Source: Bacillota bacterium
GTDB lineage: Bacteria > Bacillota > UBA4882 > UBA10575
Assembly: GCA_012735135.1 (NCBI GenBank)
Contig: JAAYHY010000157.1
Span: 1-34,492 of the forward strand
Direction: 5' to 3'
Length of the DNA stretch: 34,492 nucleotides
Notes under the pieces: model-generated
Told to the model about the DNA's origin: nothing
The model's database searches: none
The model's input: the letters and a program-made list of their open reading frames with translations, nothing else
Shown here: positions 16,609 through 23,724 of the stretch, piece after piece
Numbering within the stretch: position 1 is the stretch's first letter
How the letters are laid out: every line of letters begins with the position of its first letter
Translations under genes and position numbers: made by a program

Positions 16609-17667
16609 TTACAACCATCCATCGATCCGCAGGGGGTAGGAGACCGGAGAAGACGCTTCCGCTTTTTTCCCCTGGTACATTTGGAATGCAATCGACCGGA
16701 CCGGCCACCCTTTTTGGGCTAAATAGGGGCCAAGACCGCTGAGTAAACTTTGGGCGATAACCTTCTCTTCAGCCTCCACGGTCAAACTGATCCCCTGTTG
16801 GTTGCCGATCCCGGTAATCTGGAGGTGGCCGAAAAGGGTTGATTGATATTCCAGACAAAAACCGAAATCCACCGGTTCCATCTGGGCATCCGCTTCCGCG
16901 TCGGATGACTGCGGAGCGGGAAACTTCCTCCCAACCCAGCGCGCTTCCCTTTGCAAGGCTGGAAAAAGGTAGAAGATAAAATGGGGTAAAGCCGGTTCAT
17001 GTTCGGCTTGATGTTGCAGAAAAGCCACCGCTTCCTGGAGAACTTCACCCAGGACTTCGCTTTCGGTCGCGGCCTCCCCTTCCTCCCTGCGCCACGCCGC
17101 TTCCGCCAATCCTCCTCCTTGTTGAACCACCGGCTCCGGCAGGAGCTTCTTACCGGTTCCCGCTTTTTGCCACATTATTTTTTGCACGGCCGGGAACAAA
17201 GTATAAAGGGCCCATAAAAGTGAGCGCGGGGTTAAGGGAATGCCCCTTGCTTGTAAAAAAGCCAGTACCCGGGGGTGAATCTCCACCCCCCACTGTCTTT
17301 CCGCCGTCATCAATCCTTTCTTTAATCCGGCAAGCGTTTCCCTATTTAGCGGTAAATTCTCCTGAATTGCCGCCAGTAAGAGCTTAATTCCGGTTTCTTC
17401 TTCGCCAGCAAAAAGCGGTTTAAAAAAGGGAAGCGCTTCGGAGAGGGTTTCAAGCCGGTAGGGGGTAAGCACCAACCGTCCCGGTTCCTCCCGGAGAACA
17501 CGGAAGACAAGCTCTTCACCCAGGGTCACCATTTCCCCTTCCAGTTTAACCGGGAAAACGCCTTCCCTGGTTTTCAGAACCACCTCTCCGGTTTGGTTTT
17601 TTTCGAGGCAACCCCGGATAAAACCACGCGCCGGGAAAGGAGAAGAGAAGAGCAGTTCGGTCTTCAT
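16609..17667 (-). CDS. FliK-C-like (hook-length control) domain protein
   Basis: In the 352-residue product the last ~100 residues resemble the FliK C-terminal domain: a strand Q-S-T-L-F-G-H-L-Q-I-T-G, then I-S-L-T-V-E-A-E-E-K-V-I-A-Q-S-L-L-S-G-L-G-P-Y-L-A-Q-K-G-W-P-V. The N-terminal ~250 residues are helical and of unknown fold. In FliK this domain contacts FlhB-C to end hook export, and the next gene here encodes an FlhB-C-like protein. No signal peptide is present. ATGA overlap with rnhB (4 nt) shows coupling. The position matches ylqG of Bacillus (rnhB-ylqG-ylqH). No other flagellar gene is in the window. Confidence 0.75.
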   Translation of the reverse strand: MKTELLFSSPFPARGFIRGCLEKNQTGEVVLKTREGVFPVKLEGEMVTLGEELVFRVLREEPGRLVLTPYRLETLSEALPFFKPLFAGEEETGIKLLLAAIQENLPLNRETLAGLKKGLMTAERQWGVEIHPRVLAFLQARGIPLTPRSLLWALYTLFPAVQKIMWQKAGTGKKLLPEPVVQQGGGLAEAAWRREEGEAATESEVLGEVLQEAVAFLQHQAEHEPALPHFIFYLFPALQREARWVGRKFPAPQSSDAEADAQMEPVDFGFCLEYQSTLFGHLQITGIGNQQGISLTVEAEEKVIAQSLLSGLGPYLAQKGWPVRSIAFQMYQGKKAEASSPVSYPLRIDGWL

Positions 17668-18374
17668 GGAATCCTATCCTTCACCTCCAAAGAGCGGCCG
17701 GCCTCCGGCTCGAGGGGCAATTGGAGATGGAGGTTAAAACTGCGCCGGTGGAGCGGAGTGGGTCCGAACCGCGCCAGGGCAGCGTAATGCTCTGCTGTCG
17801 GATAGCCTTTGTGTTTGGCAAAGCCATAACCGGGAAAAGCCCGGTCCAGTTCGATCATCAATTGGTCCCGGGTCACCTTGGCCAAGATGGAAGCAGCGGC
17901 GATGGAGACACTAAGCCCGTCTCCGCCGATCACCCCCCGGTGGGGCAGCTCAATCCCCGGCCAGGCGTAACCATCGATCAAGAGAAAATCGGGTTGGACC
18001 GGAAGGTTACGCACCGCCCGCATCATGGCTAGTCTGGAAGCTCCAAGGATATTTAAGCGGTCAATCTCCCCGACGGAAGCTTGTCCGATGCCATAGGGGA
18101 TCTTTAAAGCAAGAATTTTTTGATAAACAGAACTCCGTTGTGACGCCGTCAGTTTTTTCGAGTCATTAAGGTAAGGAATAAAAATACCCGGCGGAATCAC
18201 CGCCGCCGCCGCTACCACCGGTCCGGCCAAGGGTCCCCGTCCCGCTTCGTCGACCCCGGCAATCAGCCGGTAACCACCGGCCCGCAATTCTGCTTCCAAC
18301 CGGGACATCGCCAGGAGCCTTTTTTTCTCCTCTTCCAGAAAGCTCCCCTCTTCTTGCTGGGTCTTTTTCTTCAT
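17664..18374 (-). CDS. rnhB: Ribonuclease HII
   Basis: The 236-residue enzyme removes ribonucleotides and RNA from RNA-DNA hybrids. Catalytic D42-E43 sit in A-G-V-D-E-A-G-R-G-P-L-A-G-P. Further motifs are L-N-D-S-K-K-L, L-L-I-D-G and S-I-A-A-A-S-I-L-A-K-V-T-R-D, and the C-terminal G-Y-P-T-A-E-H is present. The start is ATG at 18374 with AGGAGC upstream. A longer frame to 18455 would translate a hairpin leader and is rejected. A roughly 35-residue N-terminal extension rich in E/K precedes the core, as in many Bacillota enzymes. The downstream FliK-like gene overlaps by 4 nt. Confidence 0.95.
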   Translation of the reverse strand: MKKKTQQEEGSFLEEEKKRLLAMSRLEAELRAGGYRLIAGVDEAGRGPLAGPVVAAAAVIPPGIFIPYLNDSKKLTASQRSSVYQKILALKIPYGIGQASVGEIDRLNILGASRLAMMRAVRNLPVQPDFLLIDGYAWPGIELPHRGVIGGDGLSVSIAAASILAKVTRDQLMIELDRAFPGYGFAKHKGYPTAEHYAALARFGPTPLHRRSFNLHLQLPLEPEAGRSLEVKDRIP

Positions 18375-18390
18375 GATCCTGCTCCTTAGC

Positions 18391-18441
18391 ACCTGCCACC
18401 AACCAAGAATGACTGAACCTGCCTCGGGTGGCAGGTTCAGT
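18391..18441 (-). promoter_or_regulatory. rnhB leader with mutually exclusive hairpins
   Basis: Read on the minus strand, a perfect 12-bp stem (ACTGAACCTGCC / GGCAGGTTCAGT, plus coordinates 18430-18441 and 18412-18423) closes a 6-nt loop. Inside the 5' arm, ACCTGCCACC is also complementary to GGTGGCAGGT at 18391-18400, just before the rnhB AGGAG. Both pairings cannot form at once. No U-tract follows the first hairpin. It could be a terminator/attenuator remnant or a translational switch. Confidence 0.5.
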
Positions 18442-18532
18442 GGTATGGAGGGCATTTAATCCATCAAACCATGGCATTAATATTATCGGTTATTCCGGTT
18501 TTTTCTTAATGGGTATTTACTGGCAAATTATG

Positions 18533-19435
18533 TTAAACAATCTTTTCGATGATCCGCTCCCGTTCCCCGTATAAATAATCGATGGGGGGAAGCTCGATCA
18601 TTGTGTAACAACCCGGCGGTTGTTTAAAGCCGGCCCGCGCCGCTGCGACCATAACCTGGGCGGTCAGGGCTGGATTATTGATCCGCATTTCAAACCGGAG
18701 TAACTGGTTGGGGGTCAAGCCGGAACTCCCTTTTCTCTCCAGGAGGACGCCATGGCCAGGATCGATCAGTTCCTGGACATCGGGGACGAACTGGACGATG
18801 GTTTCATCATGGCGGAAATAGGGGTCTTCCTTAATTGCCGTGGTTACCATCTGCGGGTCGGCTCCCGCTTCCAACTCCACATAGACCATCCGCCGGTGGA
18901 GACCGGTCCCCAGCGGGATCGTTAAGGACAGGGCATCCTTGACCCCGGGAATCGCTTTAACCGCAACCGTATGCCCCATCGACATCCCGGGACCAAAGTT
19001 TGTATAGGTAATACCACGCGGAGTCATCATTTGGAACAAACAACGGAGGATCGAGTCGGTCCCCGGATCCCAGCCGGCGGAGATCACCGCCGTCCGTCCG
19101 TGGGCTTTGGCCACCTGGTCCAAATCCCGGCGGTACTTGGCCAATTCACCATGGAGATCATAACTGTCCACGGTGTTGATGCCCATCGCCAAAACCTCCG
19201 GCGCAGATTGGGGAACCAAACGGGTGGGCAAGGCCAAAAAAGCCACGTCCACTTGGTTTAGTTCGGATAAAGCGGTGACCACCGGAACTTCTTTTAACTC
19301 CAACGGTCTCTCCTTGACTGTTTGCGGTCTCCTGACCACCCCGGCCAATTGGAAATCGGGCGCGGCCGCGATCGCTTCCAGCAAGTAACGGCCAATATTG
19401 CCATATCCAATAATGGCAGCTTGGTATTGCTTCAT
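18533..19435 (-). CDS. ddh: meso-Diaminopimelate dehydrogenase
   Basis: The 300-residue NADPH-dependent enzyme makes meso-2,6-diaminopimelate from tetrahydrodipicolinate in one step for lysine and peptidoglycan. The Rossmann motif is G10-Y-G-N-I-G15. Substrate-site blocks are V-D-S-Y-D near 90, G121-W-D-P-G125 and F-G-P-G-M-S-M-G-H (147-155), matching the Corynebacterium enzyme motifs G-W-D-P-G and G-P-G-L-S-Q-G-H. It is about 20 residues shorter than the Corynebacterium enzyme, the length of the Symbiobacterium (type II) group, which is active on other keto acids in vitro. ATG follows GGGGAGGTAAGCGAGGAGC. No other lysine gene is adjacent. Confidence 0.92.
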   Translation of the reverse strand: MKQYQAAIIGYGNIGRYLLEAIAAAPDFQLAGVVRRPQTVKERPLELKEVPVVTALSELNQVDVAFLALPTRLVPQSAPEVLAMGINTVDSYDLHGELAKYRRDLDQVAKAHGRTAVISAGWDPGTDSILRCLFQMMTPRGITYTNFGPGMSMGHTVAVKAIPGVKDALSLTIPLGTGLHRRMVYVELEAGADPQMVTTAIKEDPYFRHDETIVQFVPDVQELIDPGHGVLLERKGSSGLTPNQLLRFEMRINNPALTAQVMVAAARAGFKQPPGCYTMIELPPIDYLYGERERIIEKIV

Positions 19436-19570
19436 GCTCCTCGCTTACCTCCCCTATTAAATTACGGCAAAGTTTATTTTAAACTAAAAGCTTAAGGCAG
19501 GAATCACCGTTTAGAAAAGGAAAAGAATACAACGAAGATAAAAAGAACGTAGGCTGAATGGAGATGAAGA

Positions 19571-20401
19571 ATGATCATGCGCAAAGATTATCATACCCAT
19601 ACTTTCCGCTGTCAACATGCCCAAGGGGAGGTGCGGGATTATGCGGCCGTCGCTGTCCAAAAGGGACTGCAAGTATTAGGAGTGACCGATCATACGCCGT
19701 TTCCCACTCCTTTAACGAATGAACGTTGGAACCAGATTCGGATGAGCCTCTCCCAACTGGACAGTTATGAAAAAGCCATCACCGAAGCCCGACAGGCCTA
19801 TCCCCAACTGACCATTCTCAAAGGGATGGAGTGCGAATATATCCCTGATTTTCTCCCCTTTTATCGCGAAGAACTTTTAGCCAAACGTCAATTTGACTAT
19901 CTCATCGCCGGCAATCACTTTTTTCTCTGCAAAGACCGGTGGCTGGGCGCCCATTCCCATATCAAAACGGGCGAAGAACTTCTGGCCTACGCCGAACATT
20001 TGATCAAAGCCATGGCCTCCGGCCTTTTTGCCATCATCGCCCATCCCGATCTCTTCGGTAACTCGTATGAAGGATGGGATAAACATACGATCCGTTGTTC
20101 GAAGATGATTTTGGAAGCCGCCGCCGAATACCAAATTCCGCTTGAACTCAATGCCTATGGCTTGCGAAAGCCCTTAAAAGATACAACCGCCGGCGCCCGC
20201 CCCCCCTATCCGCTCTCCCCCTTCTGGGAATTGGCCGCCACCGTCAAAGGCTTAACGGTAGTGGCGAATTCCGACGCCCACCACCCGGCGGATGTGGGCG
20301 CCACGGAAGAGGTCGAGGAAATGATCGAAAGATACGGCTTACAACGGGCCGATCTTTCCGCCCTGGAACGGGCGCCCCTTTCTACTAACCCCCGTTACTA
20401 A
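19571..20401 (+). CDS. PHP-domain phosphatase, histidinol-phosphatase-like
   Basis: The 276-residue protein has the PHP metal motif D-Y-H8-T-H10 near the start, G-V-T-D-H-T-P-F at about 37-44 and G-M-E-C-E-Y at about 85-90. The later metal motifs I-I-A-H-P-D-L-F and N-S-D-A-H are also present. This set and length match HisK-type histidinol-phosphatases (YtvP/HisJ), the enzyme of histidine synthesis step 8, but related PHP proteins hydrolyse other phosphoesters and no his gene is near. ATG at 19571 has GGAG 7 nt upstream. The gene converges on ribF, whose frame overlaps its last 63 nt, and a terminator stem follows 11 nt after the stop. Confidence 0.82.
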   Translation: MIMRKDYHTHTFRCQHAQGEVRDYAAVAVQKGLQVLGVTDHTPFPTPLTNERWNQIRMSLSQLDSYEKAITEARQAYPQLTILKGMECEYIPDFLPFYREELLAKRQFDYLIAGNHFFLCKDRWLGAHSHIKTGEELLAYAEHLIKAMASGLFAIIAHPDLFGNSYEGWDKHTIRCSKMILEAAAEYQIPLELNAYGLRKPLKDTTAGARPPYPLSPFWELAATVKGLTVVANSDAHHPADVGATEEVEEMIERYGLQRADLSALERAPLSTNPRY

Positions 20402-21385
20402 AGGGTAAAATGGCCCGCCGTTCGAAACCTGGTCCGGGCGGGCTTTTGCTTGCCAGCGCCGCCAGATTGCTTCCCCCTGCTCTTTGTCGGCCAGGAGTTG
20501 GGCTTGTAAAGCTTCGGGGGAAGCAAACTTCTTTTCTTCCCGGAGAAATTTTAAAAATTCAACTTGCATGTATTCGCCATAAATCTCCCCGGCGAACTGG
20601 GCAATAAATACTTCCACGACCGGCTTTCCGTAATTGAAGGTGGGTTTACAACCCACATTGGCCAGGCCATAATACTCTGCTCCGTCCAGGAGCACCCGGA
20701 CCACGTAGGCGCCGAACTTCGGCAACAACCGGTCAGGGGGGACCGTCAAATTCGCAGTGGGGAAACCAAGCTTCCGGCCTTGGCCTTGACCCTTCTGAAC
20801 ATAGCCGGCCAGAGAAAAGGGGCGGTTCAGCATCCCATTGGCTTCCCCTAGTTTGCCGGCGCGCAATAAAGCCCGGATTTGCGAACTGCAGACGATTTTC
20901 CCCCGGTACTTGACCGGCGGGATAACCTCCCCATAAAGACCATGTTGGCGCATATAGGTCAGGACCAAATTGGTATCGCCGGCGCCACCGGCCCCAAAAG
21001 TAAAATCGTGCCCCACGACTAACGCCTTCATCCCGAGGGAGCGTAATTGATCTAAAAACCCCTGGGCGGTCATGGCGGCCAGCTCGGGGGTGAACTCCAG
21101 TAATAACGTGCCGTCAATCCCGCTTGCCGCGAAACACCGGCAACGTTCCTCCACAGACATAAGCAGTGGCGGGGCTTGCGCCCGGAGAACCAGCGAAGTA
21201 TGTTCCTGGAAGGTAATGACCACACCGGGCCATCCCTGCGTTTTGCTAATGGTTTTCACCCGTTCCAGAATCTTTTGGTGTCCACGGTGGACCCCGTCAA
21301 AATTACCAACGGTCACGACCATACCGGAAGCAGGTTTTTCTGCTAATTCCTTTTGCAACATCGAAAAAGAAGACCAACGCTTCAT
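20339..21385 (-). CDS. ribF: Bifunctional riboflavin kinase / FAD synthetase
   Basis: The 348-residue enzyme makes FMN and FAD. The N-terminal adenylyltransferase has V-V-T-V-G-N-F-D-G-V-H-R-G-H (from about 23), V-V-G-H-D-F-T-F-G and S-S-Q-I-R. The C-terminal kinase has G-R-K-L-G-F-P-T-A-N-L and P-T-F-N-Y. ATG at 21385 follows GGGGAGG; an upstream extension to 21445 is rejected. Normal RibF homology ends near E-A-I-W-R-R-W-Q-A-K. The last ~30 residues are an extra tail read through the terminator hairpin at 20413 and into the end of the PHP gene on the other strand. It is the last gene of the rimP-infB operon. Confidence 0.95.
   Translation of the reverse strand: MKRWSSFSMLQKELAEKPASGMVVTVGNFDGVHRGHQKILERVKTISKTQGWPGVVITFQEHTSLVLRAQAPPLLMSVEERCRCFAASGIDGTLLLEFTPELAAMTAQGFLDQLRSLGMKALVVGHDFTFGAGGAGDTNLVLTYMRQHGLYGEVIPPVKYRGKIVCSSQIRALLRAGKLGEANGMLNRPFSLAGYVQKGQGQGRKLGFPTANLTVPPDRLLPKFGAYVVRVLLDGAEYYGLANVGCKPTFNYGKPVVEVFIAQFAGEIYGEYMQVEFLKFLREEKKFASPEALQAQLLADKEQGEAIWRRWQAKARPDQVSNGGPFYPLVTGVSRKGRPFQGGKIGPL
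20413..20447 (+). terminator. Terminator of the PHP gene, inside the ribF reading frame
   Basis: GCCCGCC (20413-20419) pairs with GGCGGGC (20437-20443) and is followed by TTTT. It lies 11 nt after the PHP stop codon. On the minus strand the same stem is followed by ATTTTAC, so it may also stop ribF transcripts before the ribF stop codon. Confidence 0.65.
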
Positions 21386-21414
21386 TTGTTTAAAACCTCC
21401 CCCCATGGCGGTCT

Positions 21415-22350
21415 TTACCGGGCGAGGACCCGCACCGGTTGCCAAGAAGAGGACGAACCCCCTATGTATTTGAGGATGGCCAACAAGCGGCCGTCGTCGT
21501 CCACTCCACGTGCCAACTGCCCCGGCCGGTAAGCTTCCGGGCCGGGTGGTCGGGTAAAATCTCCGATTTGAAGTTGACCCCCGTGCCGGACCTTTTCTCC
21601 ACTTTCCTCAGAAAGATGGAGCATTGGTAAATGACTGAGGGCGTCGACCGGTGAAAGAAGAAACTGTCCGGCTTTTCCTTCCTTTGCGGCCCGGGCAAGC
21701 TCCTCAAGGGAACAGGCGTCCGCCAATCGGAAAGGGCCGGAAGCTAAACGCAACAACTCCCCCATACAACCGCCACAACCAAGGTAAGCCCCAAGGTCAT
21801 GGCATAAGGTCCGGATATAGGTCCCCCGGGAACACTCGATCAAGAGATGGGGCCCCTCTTGGTAACCATAGGCGGGAAGAAGGGTTTCCGCCGCCTCCAG
21901 CCGGTAAATGGTAATCTTCCTTTTCGCCCGGGAGATTTCCTTTCCGGCCCGGGCCAGTTTATATAAAGGCTCCCCTTTTACCTTGAGCGCCGAATACATC
22001 GGCGGGATTTGCTCCTGTTCGCCGGTGAAACAGATCAGGGCGGATGCCAGTTGTTCCCGGGAAATCCTGATTTCCGGATGGGCCGAGAGCACCCGCCCGG
22101 TTAGATCCTGGGTATCAGTGGTTAAACCCAACACCAGGCGGGCCCGGTATACTTTCCGCTCTTCATCCAAGTATGGGATTAGTTTCGTCGCCATACCGAC
22201 CGCCAGAACCAATACCCCCCTGGCCATCGGATCTAAAGTGCCGGTATGGCCGATCCGCCGTTCGGCCAGGATCTTGCGGACCGCCGCCACCACTTGATGG
22301 GAAGTATAACCAGGGGGTTTATCGAGGACAAGGAAACCGGAGTCACTCAT
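21415..22350 (-). CDS. truB: tRNA pseudouridine-55 synthase
   Basis: The 311-residue enzyme isomerises U55 in the T-loop of tRNAs. The catalytic aspartate is D40 in G-H-T-G-T-L-D-P-M-A-R-G-V-L. Other motifs are K-P-P-G-Y-T-S-H near the start, Y-S-A-L-K-V-K-G-E-P-L-Y and C-S-R-G-T-Y-I-R-T-L. The length is normal with a short C-terminal PUA-like tail. ATG overlaps the nrnA stop (ATGA), and ribF begins 29 nt after its end. Confidence 0.97.
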   Translation of the reverse strand: MSDSGFLVLDKPPGYTSHQVVAAVRKILAERRIGHTGTLDPMARGVLVLAVGMATKLIPYLDEERKVYRARLVLGLTTDTQDLTGRVLSAHPEIRISREQLASALICFTGEQEQIPPMYSALKVKGEPLYKLARAGKEISRAKRKITIYRLEAAETLLPAYGYQEGPHLLIECSRGTYIRTLCHDLGAYLGCGGCMGELLRLASGPFRLADACSLEELARAAKEGKAGQFLLSPVDALSHLPMLHLSEESGEKVRHGGQLQIGDFTRPPGPEAYRPGQLARGVDDDGRLLAILKYIGGSSSSWQPVRVLAR

Positions 22351-23345
22351 ACCATCAGATCCGTCCGTTCCTGCATATTTTCTTCAAAGTAATGATGTAA
22401 AAAAGTAAGGACCTCCGTCATCACCGCGGGTAATGGACCTTGCACCAAACAACCGGCGGCCCGGGTGTGACCCCCACCGCCAAAATGGGCAGCTAAACGA
22501 CTCACGTCCACCCCGGCTTTGGAGCGCCAACTGATTTTAACCACGTCCGGTTTGGTTTCTTTAAAAAATAAACCGACCTCAATTCCCCGGATGGAGCTGG
22601 TATAATTGACATAGTTATCAATCTCTTCCATTTCTACCTCATACTTCCTGATCATCTCCTGGTTCAGATACATCCAGGAATACCGTTGGTTTTCGGAGAC
22701 TTGTAAAGTAGAAAGCACTTCGGCCAAGAGACGGATAGAAGCAAAACTTTTCTCTTCGTAGACCCGTTCGGCGATAAAGGAAGGAGAGATTTGATATTCT
22801 TCAACTAGCTTTGCCGCGATGGACAAGACTTCTCCGGTGGTGTTGGCATAACGGAAAAAGCCCGTATCGGTAGCAATCGCGGTATAAAGGGCACTGGCGA
22901 TGGCCGCATCCATCGCAAAACCGCTCTTCCTAAGCAACTGGAAGACAATCTGTCCCGTTGCCGCCGCTTCGGGTAGGATTAGATTTACATGACCGAAACC
23001 GTCATTGGAGATATGATGGTCAATATTGACCAAGACCGGATCATGGTCGAAGAGTTCCTCCGGGAGTTGAAGACGGGCCCGTTCCGCGCAGTCTAAACTT
23101 AAGACCACTTCCGGTTGGAAGGAGGGGTAGATCACCGTTTGGTGAATCCCAGGTAAAAAATCAAAGGTTAAAGGGATCCCCTCGGGTAAAACCATCTCCA
23201 CTTCCTTCCCGGCCTTAGCCAACGCCAGGCCTAAAGCAAGCAAAGAGCCGATGGCGTCGCCGTCGGGATAGAGATGACAGCCTAAAGTAAAACGGTTATA
23301 CTTTTTCAGGATGGAGATTACTCTTTCCCAAGAAGGAGTATTCAA
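22347..23345 (-). CDS. nrnA: DHH/DHHA1 phosphoesterase, NrnA (nano-RNase / pAp phosphatase)
   Basis: The 332-residue enzyme degrades short oligoribonucleotides and pAp. Metal motifs are H24 with D28-G-D30, D85 (S-L-D), D109-H-H111 and, in the DHHA1 part, G-G-G-G-H-T-R-A-A-G near 293. The start is TTG at 23345, overlapping the rbfA stop (TTGA), with GGAGG upstream; a TTG start coupled by overlap is slightly unusual. It overlaps truB by 4 nt downstream. Position between rbfA and truB is the common Bacillota order. Confidence 0.95.
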   Translation of the reverse strand: MNTPSWERVISILKKYNRFTLGCHLYPDGDAIGSLLALGLALAKAGKEVEMVLPEGIPLTFDFLPGIHQTVIYPSFQPEVVLSLDCAERARLQLPEELFDHDPVLVNIDHHISNDGFGHVNLILPEAAATGQIVFQLLRKSGFAMDAAIASALYTAIATDTGFFRYANTTGEVLSIAAKLVEEYQISPSFIAERVYEEKSFASIRLLAEVLSTLQVSENQRYSWMYLNQEMIRKYEVEMEEIDNYVNYTSSIRGIEVGLFFKETKPDVVKISWRSKAGVDVSRLAAHFGGGGHTRAAGCLVQGPLPAVMTEVLTFLHHYFEENMQERTDLMV

Positions 23346-23710
23346 GGCTGTTCTCCCCCTCCTTCTTTTTGGATCTGGATCTGATTGATCAAGGATAAAA
23401 CTTTAGCCCCTTCTTCGAGGGATTTATCGAAGACGAAATGAAGCTCGGGGATAGACCGTAAACGGATTCTTTTCCCAAGTTCAGTCCGGATAAACCCTTT
23501 GGCGCTTTCCAACCCCTGCATGGTCGCGGCTTGCTGCTGAGGATCGCCGAAGACACTCACAAAAACCTTGGCGTGGCTGATGTCTTTGGAGACACGGACA
23601 TTGGTAATCGAGGCAAAACCGATCCGCGGATCTTTAAGGTCTTTTTGCAAGATGGCGCCAAGTTCCTCCTTGATTAATACCGCCAGGCGTTCGGCCCGAA
23701 ATTCAGACAT
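23342..23710 (-). CDS. rbfA: Ribosome-binding factor A
   Basis: The 122-residue KH-fold protein helps mature the 30S subunit and the 16S 5' end. It has R-A-E-R-L-A-V-L-I-K-E-E-L at the N terminus, D-P-R-I-G-F-A-S-I-T-N-V-R-V-S-K-D near 26-42, A-K-V-F-V-S-V-F-G, and R-S-I-P-E-L-H-F-V-F-D at about 85-95. ATG follows AAAGGAGG. It sits 14 nt after infB and is coupled to nrnA. Confidence 0.97.
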   Translation of the reverse strand: MSEFRAERLAVLIKEELGAILQKDLKDPRIGFASITNVRVSKDISHAKVFVSVFGDPQQQAATMQGLESAKGFIRTELGKRIRLRSIPELHFVFDKSLEEGAKVLSLINQIQIQKEGGGEQP

Positions 23711-23724
23711 GGCTTTTCCTCCTT

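Noticed and set aside
18375-18455. Longer RNase HII start at 18455
   Set aside because: It would translate the hairpin leader and skips the ATG at 18374, which has AGGAGC in place.
19471-19485. AGTTTA/TAAACT inverted repeat upstream of ddh
   Set aside because: Only 6 bp in AT-rich DNA between divergent genes; not enough to call an operator.
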